DNA from: Aliagarivorans taiwanensis DSM 22990
Lineage (GTDB): Bacteria; Pseudomonadota; Gammaproteobacteria; Enterobacterales; Celerinatantimonadaceae
Assembly: GCF_000429505.1 (NCBI RefSeq)
Contig: NZ_AUBZ01000035.1
Span: 1 to 54,859, forward strand
Length of the DNA: 54,859 nt
Direction: 5' to 3'
The stretch's first letter is position 1. The number at the start of each line of letters is the position of its first letter. The notes under the pieces are model-generated. The model saw nothing but the letters and a program-made list of their open reading frames with translations. It had not been told where the DNA came from and did no database searches. Of the stretch, positions 1-11,012 are shown piece after piece. A program made the translations under genes and the position numbers.

Positions 1-1
1 A

Positions 2-26
2 GGTTCATCGCGGATCTCCGGGGAAT
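2..26 (+). repeat. Left terminal inverted repeat of the ISL3 element
   Basis: This 25-bp arm matches the complement of 1270-1294 at 20 positions. It overlaps the transposase stop codon at 5-7, so the last few transposase residues are encoded by the repeat. Confidence 0.85.
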
Positions 27-1198
27 GCTGCTTTTATCTTCAAAAAGAAATACTCGGTATCTCGATAGCCGTAAGCCATCCGCTTCATCAGTTTGATCTT
101 GTTGTTCATCCCCTCCAATCGACAAGTGTGGAGGGGGTGGGTCGCTGATGCGACGATGCCGGGGAGGTAAGACTCTAACTTGTTGGCAAAGCGGATTAAT
201 GGCTCGATCCCACTTTCCTGCACCTGTTGCCACCACACATCCCACAAGCCTCGCGCTGTTTCTTCGTCTTTGCAGTACCAAAGCTCTTTGAGTTGTTCTT
301 TGAGCAGATAAACCACCATCAATGAGCGATTGGCATCTAGCAGTTCATCCAGGTAGCTTTGTTGCTTGTCGCTCATGTTGGTTCTGTTTTTCAACAGCAC
401 CCAACGACTGCGCTTTACTCGCTGCCTAGCCTTCTTATCGCCCTTGAGTTCATTGGCACAGTCAACGCGCACACGGTCAATGACCTCTCGTCCATACTTG
501 GCGATAACATGGAATAGGTCGTACACGACTTGGGCATTTGGGCAGTGTTCCTGCACCTCTAAGTCGAACGCTGTATTCATATCCATGGCTACAGCTTCAA
601 TGTTCTCACAGTGTTCGCCCAACATTTCGAAAAAGGGTCGGATTGCTGCCCGACTTCGGCCCTCACCAATCCAGAGCACTTGATGCGTATCAGCATCGGC
701 GATGACCGTTGCATAGCGATGCCCCTTAAACAGCGCGAATTCATCCATCACCAGGCGTCGTACCTGCCCCCACTTAGGCTCACGGACTTCTCGTCTAAGC
801 CGAGCTTTATCCAACTCTTTAACGGTGTGCCAATGCAGTCCAACCAACTGAGCCAAGTGCTTAATCGGCAGAAGCGGGCACAGCGATTGAACGAAATTAG
901 CTAGGCGCTCTGTGATACGGGAAAAGGGCTTTAACCATGAAATATGCTCCGTGCGCGTACCGCACTGATGGCAGAGCAGGCGTCGTACGGGAACCATTAG
1001 AGTGACCGAGTAATCCAGGATGGTGCGTTCAGATACACGCCGGATGGACGTGTCGTGAATGTGCTGAGCTTCGGTTCCACAGTGACACCGCGGACGAGAG
1101 GTAGGGGTTAGGTGGATCTTGAGGGAGCGGTCGTGCTGCTCGATATGGGATGGCTTAAAGCCTTCCCACAGCTCGATCGGAAAGGTAAGATTCGACAT
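5..1198 (-). CDS. ISL3-family transposase
   Basis: The 397-residue protein would catalyse transposition of the surrounding element. The N-terminus has a zinc-ribbon-like Cys pattern (PRCHCG near residue 37 and CHQCG near 77), typical of ISL3 transposases. A helix-turn-helix-like stretch follows (HLAQLVGLHWHTVKEL). The DDE-type catalytic core includes MDEFALFKGHRYATVI (first Asp), AMDMN (second Asp) and RLEGMNNKIKLMKR (Glu). Length is normal for the family and no frameshift is seen, so it may be active. Family assignment is firm from these motifs; activity is inference. Confidence 0.9.
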   Translation of the reverse strand: MSNLTFPIELWEGFKPSHIEQHDRSLKIHLTPTSRPRCHCGTEAQHIHDTSIRRVSERTILDYSVTLMVPVRRLLCHQCGTRTEHISWLKPFSRITERLANFVQSLCPLLPIKHLAQLVGLHWHTVKELDKARLRREVREPKWGQVRRLVMDEFALFKGHRYATVIADADTHQVLWIGEGRSRAAIRPFFEMLGEHCENIEAVAMDMNTAFDLEVQEHCPNAQVVYDLFHVIAKYGREVIDRVRVDCANELKGDKKARQRVKRSRWVLLKNRTNMSDKQQSYLDELLDANRSLMVVYLLKEQLKELWYCKDEETARGLWDVWWQQVQESGIEPLIRFANKLESYLPGIVASATHPLHTCRLEGMNNKIKLMKRMAYGYRDTEYFFLKIKAAFPGDPR

Positions 1199-1269
1199 CG
1201 AAAACGGCTGGTTGGTTACGGGGTTTGTTTGGCGACATCACCATAACCTATTCAGCCGTTTTCGTATCT

Positions 1270-1294
1270 ATTCCCCGCTAATCTGCGAAGAACC
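1270..1294 (-). repeat. Right terminal inverted repeat of the ISL3 element
   Basis: This is the partner of the arm at 2-26 and lies about 70 bp upstream of the transposase start. Its outer edge at 1294 is the junction with barA. Confidence 0.85.
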
Positions 1295-1546
1295 CTTAAT
1301 TAGCGGTGACATCTTCTGATGCATCACGCTGATCAGCCCCTTGACCTGCTCGCGGTTGTGGCGGCTCAGGCCCACCTCAGCGGCAATCGCCAAGGGCTCG
1401 ATAACGTTGACACCCTGTTCGATAACAAAGTTATCCAGCTGCTGGTTTCGGTTAAGGGTGAAGTAGCTCGCCAACAGAATACCGATAAACAGGGTGGGGA
1501 GAATGGTTAGAATGTAGACGCGCGCTCGCAGTCCGTATTTGGTCAT
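1295..1546 (-). pseudogene. barA: barA 5' fragment, interrupted by the ISL3 element
   Basis: The reading frame starts MTKYGLRARVYILTILPT and has one predicted membrane helix, then IEPLAIAAEVGLSRHN. This matches the N-terminus of the BarA hybrid sensor kinase, which normally exceeds 900 residues and drives UvrY/SirA and the CsrB-type small RNAs. After about 84 barA codons the frame enters the insertion sequence and stops at 1268 after a few element-encoded residues. The remaining kinase and receiver domains, if still present, would lie left of the window without their start. Position directly divergent from rlmD is the usual place for barA in related genera. Identification is by recognised N-terminal sequence and conserved context. 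Confidence 0.85.
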
Positions 1547-1640
1547 GGGCAGATCTTTATGGGAAAATGTGGCTACTCCAGTCGCTTATCATGACATAAG
1601 CCCCCAAACTTTTGTATTCAGCAATAGCATTAACAAGACC

Positions 1641-2963
1641 ATGGCTCAGATCTTTAAAGCACCACGGCTCAAAAAACAGCCGAAAATTCAGAAAAACCTC
1701 AAGGTCGAGAGTCTCGACCATCACCTTAATGGCGTGGTAAAGAGTCAGGGCAAGACCTGGTTTGTGGCCGATGCGCTGCCCGGCGAGCTTATCGATATTC
1801 AGGCTGCAACCACCAAGGACAGCAAGGCGCGCTTGCTCAAACGCCACAACGATAGTGAGCAGCGCGTTGCGCCGCATTGCCAGTATTACGCTCGTTGTGG
1901 TGGCTGTAGTGCCCAGCATTTGTCGAGTGACGATCAGCGCGAGTACAAGAAACAGGCGGTGGCGAACTTGCTATCGCGTTTCTCGGGCTACCAAGAGTTG
2001 CCGGAGATCGAGGTGCTAGCTGGAGCGGACTGGCACTATCGCCGAGTAACGCGCATGAGCACTTGGTATCAGGGGGGCTGGCAGCTGGGCTTTCGTCAAA
2101 AGGCCAGTAAGCAGCTGATCTGCGTCGATGCCTGCCCGGTACTGAGTCAGCCCTTGTCGGCGCTGATCCAGCCATTGGCACAACTGCTAAGTGGCCTATC
2201 GCGCAGCGCCAAACTCGGTCATGTCGAGCTGATTGACGCACAACCCAAGGCCTGCGTGGTGGTGCGCGTTAGCGGCAAATTAACGCCGCAGGAGCTTGAG
2301 CTCTTTGAAGCCTTTGCATCGAAGCACGGCGTACTGATGCAGCTTAAAACGGACCAGCAGGTGCAGCATTTTGGCGGCGCAGAAGGCGAGCCCGCCCGCT
2401 TGTTCTATCCCTTGGGCGACGAGCAAAAGGTCTACTTTGAGCCGGGCAGCTTTATTCAGGTCAACGAGGCGATGAACCAGCGTTTGGTTGAGCGGGCGCT
2501 GGAGTACTTAGCGGTTGAAGCTGAGCATCGGGTGTTGGATCTATACTCCGGGGTAGGCAATTTCACCCTGCCATTGGCACAACGCTGCAGCGAGGTGGTA
2601 GCGGTGGAAGGCGTCGCGGCGATGAGCGAGCAGATTAAGGCCAATGCCAAGGCCAATGGCTTGGACAATATTCAAGCCTTTACTGGCGATTTGGAGCTGG
2701 AAGAGACCGCCAAAGCGTGGCAAAAACAACGGTTTGACCGAATCTTGCTCGATCCGGCCCGCGCAGGGGCAAAACAAGCGATAGAGCGTATTGCGAAGAT
2801 GGCTACCTCCACCGTAGTATATGTTTCTTGTAATCCGGCGACGCTGGCTCGCGATGCTGCTGTGCTCAAAGCGCACAACTACAGGTTGAGTAAACTCACC
2901 TTGGTGGATATGTTCCCCCACACCGAGCACATTGAAACAATCGCTGCATTTAGTCTCAAATAG
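1641..2963 (+). CDS. rlmD: 23S rRNA (uracil-1939-C5) methyltransferase RlmD
   Basis: The 440-residue enzyme uses SAM to methylate U1939 of 23S rRNA. A TRAM-like region at about 15-65 is followed by the iron-sulfur cysteines C-x5-C-x2-C (CQYYARCGGC, around residue 80) and a fourth Cys in CVDACPVL. The SAM-binding motif is LDLYSGVGNFTLPLA, the Asp-Pro motif is LLDPARAG, and the nucleophile Cys is in YVSCNPATLARDA near residue 397; the protein ends with HTEHIETIAAFSLK. An in-frame start exists at 1539, but it would overlap the divergent barA start and add 34 residues absent from the family, so ATG 1641 is preferred. Older name rumA. Confidence 0.95.
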   Translation: MAQIFKAPRLKKQPKIQKNLKVESLDHHLNGVVKSQGKTWFVADALPGELIDIQAATTKDSKARLLKRHNDSEQRVAPHCQYYARCGGCSAQHLSSDDQREYKKQAVANLLSRFSGYQELPEIEVLAGADWHYRRVTRMSTWYQGGWQLGFRQKASKQLICVDACPVLSQPLSALIQPLAQLLSGLSRSAKLGHVELIDAQPKACVVVRVSGKLTPQELELFEAFASKHGVLMQLKTDQQVQHFGGAEGEPARLFYPLGDEQKVYFEPGSFIQVNEAMNQRLVERALEYLAVEAEHRVLDLYSGVGNFTLPLAQRCSEVVAVEGVAAMSEQIKANAKANGLDNIQAFTGDLELEETAKAWQKQRFDRILLDPARAGAKQAIERIAKMATSTVVYVSCNPATLARDAAVLKAHNYRLSKLTLVDMFPHTEHIETIAAFSLK

Positions 2964-2993
2964 CGCGCCATAAAGTAATAAGGAAGTGACCGC

Positions 2994-5213
2994 ATGGTTT
3001 CTGTTCGAGAAACGCACATCAACAAAGATCTTCAGTTCGATGAAGGCCAATGGCTGGCTAACCTCGAGCTGAAAGCGGCTGAACAGGAGCAACTGCTGGC
3101 CGACTGCCAGTTGCTACGCGAGCAAAAAATCGAACCCGCTTTAGTGCAAGCCTGCCTCGACAAAGGCAAGGAGATGGTCGAGATCCTACTCACCTTGAAT
3201 ATGGATCTCCCCACCTTACAAGCGGCGCTGGTGTTTCCGTTTATTGAACACGGCGGCCTGTCGGCCAAGCAGTTTGAATCGCACTTTTCTGAAGAGGTGC
3301 TGCAGCTACAAAACTATGTCTCGCAAATGGATGCGATGAAGCTGCTGCGCTCGGCCGACAGTAACAACCTCTCCAACCTACAAATCGATAATGTTCGCCG
3401 CATGTTGCTTGCCATGGTGGGGGACGTGCGCGCGATTGTGATTAAGCTGGCTGAGCGTATCTGCCATTTGCGCGAGATGCGCCTTGAGGACGAAGAGCTT
3501 AAGGTGTTAGCGGCCAAAGAGAGCCAAGACATCTATGCGCCACTGGCTAACCGTTTGGGGATTGGGCAGCTGAAATGGGAGCTGGAAGATTTCACCTTCC
3601 GCTACCTGCACCCAGATAAGTACAAAGAGATTGCTAAGCAGCTCGATGAGAAGCGTATCGACCGTGAGCGCTATATTGATGAGTTTGTCTCAGGCCTGCG
3701 CAGCGAGATCGGCAAGGCCCAAATCAACGCCGAGGTTTATGGCCGGCCCAAGCATATCTACAGCATCTACCGCAAGATGCAGAAGAAGAGCCTGGATTTT
3801 GGCAAGCTCTACGATGTGCGTGCGGTGAGGATTGTCACCGAGCGCATCCAGGATTGCTATGCGCTGCTTGGGATTGTGCACACTAACTACCACCATATTC
3901 CTAGCGAGTTTGATGACTACGTCGCCAACCCCAAACCCAATGGCTACCAGAGTATCCATACCGTGGTGTTAGGGCCGCAGGGTAAGTCGGTGGAAATCCA
4001 GATCCGTACCAAGCAGATGCACGAAGAGTCGGAGCTGGGTGTGGCGGCGCACTGGAAATACAAAGAAGGCGGTAGCGGTGGGCGTGGCGATTACGAAGAG
4101 AAGATCGCTTGGCTACGTAAGCTGCTGGCATGGCAAGACGACATCGCCGAGAACGGCGCCATGCTCGACGAGTTGCGCTCTCAAGTGTTCGACGACCGGG
4201 TCTATGTGTTCACGCCCAAAGGCGAGGTGGTGGACTTGCCCTCAGGCTCGACCCCGCTGGATTTCGCCTACTACGTGCACAGCCAGGTAGGGCATCGCTG
4301 TATCGGGGCTAAAGTGGGCGGGCGGATTGTGCCGTTTACTTATGAGTTGCACACCGGCGAGCAGGTAGAGATCATCACTCAAAAAGAGCCTAACCCTAGT
4401 CGGGACTGGCTCAACCCGCACCTTGGCTATATCAAATCGTCGCGGGCGCGCAGCAAGATTGTCACCTGGTTTAAAAAACAAGACCGCGACAAGAACATTG
4501 TGGCCGGTAAAGATCTGCTAGAAACCGAGCTTAGCCGCCACGGCTTTAAGCTGGCCGATGCCGAGCAGTGCCTGCCGCGTTTTAACGTTCAGACCATCGA
4601 TGACCTGATGGCAGCTGTGGGGGCGGGCGATGTACGCCTAAACCAGCTCATTCATCAACTGCAGGCCAAGTTTAATAAGCCCACCGCCGAAGAAGAAGAT
4701 CGTCAAGCGCTGGAGACCATCTCCAAGAAGACCGAGCAGGTCCAGCCTAAGACCAAGAAGGCCAAAGACTCCATCGTGGTGGATGGCATCGGCAACCTGA
4801 TGACCCATATCGCCCGCTGCTGTCAGCCGATCCCCGGCGATACCATCAAGGGCTTTATCACTCAGGGGCGCGGTATCTCGGTGCACAGCATCGATTGTCC
4901 TCAGCTCGAAGAGCTTAAGCGGCGTAACCCTGAGCGGGTGATCGATGCGGTGTGGGGCGAGAACTACTCCGGTGGCTACAGCCTGACCATTCGGGTGCGC
5001 GCTAACGACCGTAGCGGCTTGCTGCGCGATATCACCACTGTGTTGGCCAACGACAAGGTCAATGTGCTCGGCATGAACACCCACTCGGATGTGAAGACCC
5101 AAACCGCGACCATTGATATGGAGGTGGAGGTCTACAATCTGGAGACGCTCTCGAGGGTGCTCAGTAAGCTCGGTCAAGTAAACAACATTATAGAAGCCCG
5201 CCGTCTGCGCTAG
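2994..5213 (+). CDS. relA: GTP pyrophosphokinase RelA, (p)ppGpp synthetase I
   Basis: The 739-residue ribosome-associated alarmone synthetase makes pppGpp from GTP and ATP when uncharged tRNA occupies the A site. The N-terminus (MVSVRETHINK) matches the family. The HD-like hydrolase domain lacks the metal-binding HD-x3-ED motif (HGGLSAKQFE instead), so hydrolysis is not expected. The synthetase core lies around residues 240-350 (YGRPKHIYSIYRKM, KPNGYQSIHT, VEIQIRTKQMHEESELG). A TGS domain starts near residue 400, a zinc-finger-like region with ARCCQPIPGD near 606, and an ACT domain from about 660. A ribosome-binding site AAGGAAG precedes the start. It follows rlmD by 30 bp and is probably cotranscribed with it. 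Confidence 0.97.
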   Translation: MVSVRETHINKDLQFDEGQWLANLELKAAEQEQLLADCQLLREQKIEPALVQACLDKGKEMVEILLTLNMDLPTLQAALVFPFIEHGGLSAKQFESHFSEEVLQLQNYVSQMDAMKLLRSADSNNLSNLQIDNVRRMLLAMVGDVRAIVIKLAERICHLREMRLEDEELKVLAAKESQDIYAPLANRLGIGQLKWELEDFTFRYLHPDKYKEIAKQLDEKRIDRERYIDEFVSGLRSEIGKAQINAEVYGRPKHIYSIYRKMQKKSLDFGKLYDVRAVRIVTERIQDCYALLGIVHTNYHHIPSEFDDYVANPKPNGYQSIHTVVLGPQGKSVEIQIRTKQMHEESELGVAAHWKYKEGGSGGRGDYEEKIAWLRKLLAWQDDIAENGAMLDELRSQVFDDRVYVFTPKGEVVDLPSGSTPLDFAYYVHSQVGHRCIGAKVGGRIVPFTYELHTGEQVEIITQKEPNPSRDWLNPHLGYIKSSRARSKIVTWFKKQDRDKNIVAGKDLLETELSRHGFKLADAEQCLPRFNVQTIDDLMAAVGAGDVRLNQLIHQLQAKFNKPTAEEEDRQALETISKKTEQVQPKTKKAKDSIVVDGIGNLMTHIARCCQPIPGDTIKGFITQGRGISVHSIDCPQLEELKRRNPERVIDAVWGENYSGGYSLTIRVRANDRSGLLRDITTVLANDKVNVLGMNTHSDVKTQTATIDMEVEVYNLETLSRVLSKLGQVNNIIEARRLR

Positions 5214-5221
5214 CAGCGCGG

Positions 5222-5285
5222 CTTGCTCGGGCCAACACTTGCTCGGGCCAACACTTGCTCGGGCCAACACTTGCTCGAGCCAACA
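5222..5285 (+). repeat. Four tandem copies of a 16-bp unit
   Basis: The unit CTTGCTCGGGCCAACA occurs at 5222, 5238, 5254 and 5270; only the last has one change (GAGCC for GGGCC). It fills the relA-mazG gap, just upstream of the mazG ribosome-binding region. Copy number of such exact repeats often varies between strains. Confidence 0.97.
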
Positions 5286-5306
5286 AAGGTAAAACAAGAG
5301 ACTCAC

Positions 5307-6116
5307 ATGGAATCACGCCCTTATACCATCGATACCCTAATCGAGATTATGGCGCGCCTACGCGACCCCAACAGCGGTTGCCCTTGGGATCTAAAACAGA
5401 GCTGGCAATCCATCATCCCCCATACCTTGGAAGAAGCCTATGAGGTGGCCGATGCCATTCACCAAGCGGTAGATAGTCAGGACTTCTCCGAGGTAAAACT
5501 CGAGCTGGGCGATCTGCTGTTTCAGGTGATCTTCTATAGCCAGTTTGCCAAAGAGCAGGGCGACTTTGAGTTTGCCGATGTGGTCGATGGGGTGTGTGAG
5601 AAACTGATCCGTCGCCATCCCCATGTGTTTGCTGATATTGATTTCGCCGACGAGGCGGCCATCAAGGCCAACTGGGAGGCTGAGAAATCCAAAGAGCGCG
5701 CCATTAAGTTGCAAGCTAACAGCGTGCTGGATGATGTGCCCAAGGCGCTGCCGGCACTCAGTCGCGCGCAAAAGCTGCAAAAGCGCTGCGCCAATGTCGG
5801 CTTTGATTGGGGTGATGCCTGGGGCCCCTACCACAAGGTGAAGGAAGAGTGGGCGGAAGTGGGTCAGGCAATGCACCAGCAAGATGGCGAAGAAATCGCC
5901 GAAGAGATCGGTGATTTATTGTTCGCTGTTGTCAATCTGGCAAGACATCAAGGCCTTGATGCAGAAGACTTATTACATCAAGCCAACCGCAAATTTGAGA
6001 CCCGCTTTCGCGCCGTGGAACAGTTGGCCAAGGCCGATGGCAAGCGGCTTCAAGACATGTCGCTGGAGGCGATGGATGCGCTCTGGGAAAAGGTCAAACA
6101 ACGCCTCAAAACTTGA
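5307..6116 (+). CDS. mazG: Nucleoside triphosphate pyrophosphohydrolase MazG
   Basis: The 269-residue enzyme hydrolyses NTPs to NMP and pyrophosphate and is linked to stress survival and alarmone balance. Two tandem MazG folds are visible. The first has CPWDLKQSW, HTLEEAYEVADAI and the metal-binding ELGDLLFQV. The second has EEWAEVGQAM and EEIGDLLFAVVNLARH. Length agrees with the E. coli protein. A longer in-frame start at 5223 would translate the tandem repeat, so ATG 5307 after AAACAAGAG was chosen. It follows relA, the usual arrangement. Confidence 0.95.
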   Translation: MESRPYTIDTLIEIMARLRDPNSGCPWDLKQSWQSIIPHTLEEAYEVADAIHQAVDSQDFSEVKLELGDLLFQVIFYSQFAKEQGDFEFADVVDGVCEKLIRRHPHVFADIDFADEAAIKANWEAEKSKERAIKLQANSVLDDVPKALPALSRAQKLQKRCANVGFDWGDAWGPYHKVKEEWAEVGQAMHQQDGEEIAEEIGDLLFAVVNLARHQGLDAEDLLHQANRKFETRFRAVEQLAKADGKRLQDMSLEAMDALWEKVKQRLKT

Positions 6117-6163
6117 TTTGCAGCAAAGGTAGGCGCTTACGCTACTGGTAGAGTTGGCCCTGA

Positions 6164-6192
6164 TTGTGGAGCGTTAGGGCCTTTGCTATACT
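6164..6192 (+). promoter_or_regulatory. Sigma-70 promoter for pyrG
   Basis: TTGTGG at 6164-6169 and TATACT at 6187-6192 are separated by 17 bp, close to consensus. Transcription would start near 6199 and give a leader of about 55 nt before pyrG, separating pyrG from the relA-mazG unit. Confidence 0.65.
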
Positions 6193-6216
6193 ATGCCCCC
6201 GTCCTAGTATCACTGA

Positions 6217-7884
<1,668 letters not shown>

Positions 7885-7926
7885 CGAGCCTGAAATTTTT
7901 TAAAGAGTTAGCAATTCATTAAATAG

Positions 7927-9237
<1,311 letters not shown>

Positions 9238-9263
9238 TTGACGCTTTAAGCTCTTAAGCTGTA

Positions 9264-9291
9264 AAAACCTCGCTTCGGCGGGGTTTTTTTT
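9264..9291 (+). terminator. Rho-independent terminator after eno
   Basis: An eight-bp stem, AACCTCGC (9266-9273) pairing with GCGGGGTT from 9278, closes a TTCG tetraloop (9274-9277) and runs straight into a T tract. It lies about 30 bp after the eno stop. Confidence 0.92.
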
Positions 9292-9323
9292 CGGCTGCGA
9301 GTTACGAGCGTTGGGCTTCGGGC

Positions 9324-9358
9324 TGAGAGCTAAGAGCTAAGAGCTAAGAGCTAAGAGC
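9324..9358 (+). repeat. Heptanucleotide tandem repeat TAAGAGC
   Basis: Four perfect TAAGAGC units (9331-9358) are preceded by one variant TGAGAGC (9324-9330). The array lies between the eno terminator and ftsB. Confidence 0.95.
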
Positions 9359-9388
9359 ATAGACTGTGGATGACAGATATCTAAACTG

Positions 9389-9465
9389 CGCCCGCCGCCC
9401 GCCGCCCGCCGCCCGCCGCCCGCCGCCCGCCGCCCGCCGCCCGCCGCCCGCCGCCCGCCGCCCGC
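9389..9465 (+). repeat. Heptanucleotide tandem repeat CCCGCCG, more than ten copies
   Basis: Ten exact CCCGCCG units run from 9391 to 9460, with partial units at both edges. The tract is almost pure G+C and lies about 90 bp upstream of ftsB. Reading frames drawn across it are repeat artefacts and not genes. Confidence 0.97.
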
Positions 9466-9553
9466 ATCTTTTTCCAGAATATCCTTTCGAAAACTGGAGC
9501 AGACTCTACCTTTATGGGATGATCCACAAAAATTATCGCCATGCGGAGATTTC

Positions 9554-9832
9554 ATGCGCCCATTTAAGCTAATTCTGGTTTTGTTACTGCTGTTCTTGCA
9601 GTACGAACTCTGGTTTGGCAAGAATTCACTGAACGACTTTATGGGATTGCGTGAACAAGTGGCCCAGCAGCAGATCGCTAACCAAGGGCTTGGCCAAAGA
9701 AATCAAGTGGCCGCTGCCGAGATCGATGATTTGCGAAGTGGTCTGGAAGCCGTTGAAGAGCTGGCCCGCCACGAGCTTGGCATGATTAAACCAGGTGAGA
9801 CCTTCTACCGCCTGGTATCCGAAGAAAACTAA
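9554..9832 (+). CDS. ftsB: Cell division protein FtsB
   Basis: The 92-residue bitopic inner-membrane protein links FtsQ and FtsL in the divisome. One transmembrane helix (LILVLLLLFLQYELWFG, residues 6-22) is followed by a periplasmic coiled coil rich in Gln and Leu, then the conserved tail ELARHELGMIKPGETFYRL. Length and context (eno-ftsB-ispD) are standard. A GGAG-containing ribosome-binding site precedes the ATG. Confidence 0.95.
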   Translation: MRPFKLILVLLLLFLQYELWFGKNSLNDFMGLREQVAQQQIANQGLGQRNQVAAAEIDDLRSGLEAVEELARHELGMIKPGETFYRLVSEEN

Positions 9833-9843
9833 ACGAAATCAAC

Positions 9844-10536
9844 ATGAGCGAAGCGATTATCGCGGTGATCCCCGCCGCTGGGATCGGCAGTCGAATGCAA
9901 GCCGCTATTCCCAAACAGTACCTGCCGATGGGCGAGGCTACCTTGCTTGAGCACACCCTGAATGTCTTCCTTTCTCACCCGCGTATCGATGCGGTTGTGG
10001 TCGCGCTACATCCTGAAGACCAGCAGTTTCAAGCGCTAGCCTGTGCCAAGCATCCGCGACTACAAACCGTGGTTGGCGGCGGTGAGCGGGCCGACTCGGT
10101 GCTTGCCGCGCTTCAGGTTTGTAGCAGCGATGCTTGGGTGATGGTGCATGATGCAGCCCGGCCGTGTCTTACTCGCCATGACTTAAACAGTCTTATCAGC
10201 CATTGTGAAGCACACAATGAAGGGGCCATCTTGGCCTCGCCGGCTAAAGACACCATGAAACGCGAGTGCGATGGGCATGTCGACCATACTGTGGAGCGCC
10301 AACAGCTATGGCATGCCATGACCCCGCAAATGTTTCGTTGCGGACCTCTCACCGATGCCTTGCAGCAAGCCCTGCAACAAGATATCGCGGTAACCGACGA
10401 GGCATCGGCTATGGAGGCTGCAGGCCTGTCAGTCGCCTTGGTGGAGGGACGCAGCGATAACCTTAAAGTCACTCGCCCGGAAGACTTGCCATTAGCTCAA
10501 TGGCTGATTCAACAGATTAAACAGGAGCAAGCATGA
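9844..10536 (+). CDS. ispD: 2-C-methyl-D-erythritol 4-phosphate cytidylyltransferase
   Basis: The 230-residue enzyme couples MEP to CTP in the non-mevalonate isoprenoid pathway. The nucleotide-binding signature is [17 protein letters not shown] near the N-terminus, with [12 protein letters not shown] near residue 100 and [11 protein letters not shown] near 180. It starts 12 bp after ftsB and overlaps ispF by 4 bp (ATGA), indicating coupled translation. Confidence 0.96.
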   Translation: MSEAIIAVIPAAGIGSRMQAAIPKQYLPMGEATLLEHTLNVFLSHPRIDAVVVALHPEDQQFQALACAKHPRLQTVVGGGERADSVLAALQVCSSDAWVMVHDAARPCLTRHDLNSLISHCEAHNEGAILASPAKDTMKRECDGHVDHTVERQQLWHAMTPQMFRCGPLTDALQQALQQDIAVTDEASAMEAAGLSVALVEGRSDNLKVTRPEDLPLAQWLIQQIKQEQA

Positions 10537-11012
10537 TTCGTATTGGTCATGGTTTTGATGTACACAAATTTGGTGGCGAAGGGCCGCTGATGATTGGCGG
10601 CGTTGCCATCCCCTATGAGCAGGGCTTTATCGCCCATAGCGATGGTGATGTAGCGATCCACGCCCTGTGCGATGCCTTGCTCGGCGCTGCCGCGCTGGGG
10701 GATATTGGCAAGCACTTTCCTGACACTGACCAAGCCTATGCCGGTATCGATAGTCGTATCTTGCTGCGCCGGGTGGTGAGCGAGCTCAGCGAGCGCCGCT
10801 ATGCCATCAACAATATCGACCTGACCATTATCGCTCAGGCGCCTAAGATGGCGCCGCATATCGATGCTATGCGCGCCTTTTTGGCAGAAGACCTGCAGTT
10901 AGCCATCGACGCGGTGAACGTTAAGGCAACCACTACCGAAAAACTTGGCTTTACCGGCCGCAAAGAAGGGATCGCCGCCCATGCGGTGTGCCTGGTGACC
11001 AAGCATGACTGA
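10533..11012 (+). CDS. ispF: 2-C-methyl-D-erythritol 2,4-cyclodiphosphate synthase
   Basis: The 159-residue trimeric enzyme forms the cyclic diphosphate two steps after IspD. The metal-binding residues are in [10 protein letters not shown] (Asp and His) and in [35 protein letters not shown] is the conserved C-terminal stretch. Both ends overlap neighbouring genes, ispD by 4 bp and truD by 8 bp. Confidence 0.97.
   Translation: MIRIGHGFDVHKFGGEGPLMIGGVAIPYEQGFIAHSDGDVAIHALCDALLGAAALGDIGKHFPDTDQAYAGIDSRILLRRVVSELSERRYAINNIDLTIIAQAPKMAPHIDAMRAFLAEDLQLAIDAVNVKATTTEKLGFTGRKEGIAAHAVCLVTKHD

Larger units (their letters stand above)
2..1294 (-). mobile_element. ISL3-family insertion sequence, complete
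   Basis: A transposase gene on the minus strand is bounded by imperfect terminal inverted repeats. Reading inward, 2-26 begins GGTTCATCGCGG and the complement of 1294-1270 begins GGTTCTTCGCAG; the two arms agree at 20 of 25 positions and both run into CGGGGAAT. The element therefore measures 1293 bp, normal for ISL3. ISL3 elements usually make 8-bp target duplications. The eight bases after the right end (1295-1302) read CTTAATTA, and the only base before the left end is A, which fits but proves little. The insertion lies inside barA. Confidence 0.9.

Noticed and set aside
1539-1640. Upstream extension of rlmD by 34 codons
   Set aside because: It overlaps the divergent barA start and adds sequence not found in the family, while ATG 1641 matches the usual N-terminus.
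3230-3290. RelA N-terminal region as a working (p)ppGpp hydrolase
   Set aside because: The HD and ED metal-binding pairs of SpoT-type enzymes are not present, so the domain is degenerate as in other RelA proteins.
5391-5882. Long minus-strand frame opposite mazG
   Set aside because: It is a shadow of the plus-strand gene, with no ribosome-binding site and no recognised motif.
9389-9465. G+C-rich repeat considered as a CRISPR remnant
   Set aside because: The unit is 7 bp and directly tandem, with no spacers and no cas genes.
9337-9621. Frames on both strands across the CCCGCCG array giving Gly/Arg/Ala or Arg/Pro repeats
   Set aside because: A 7-bp repeat cycles through three frames and stays open by chance; there is no start context and no similarity to a protein.
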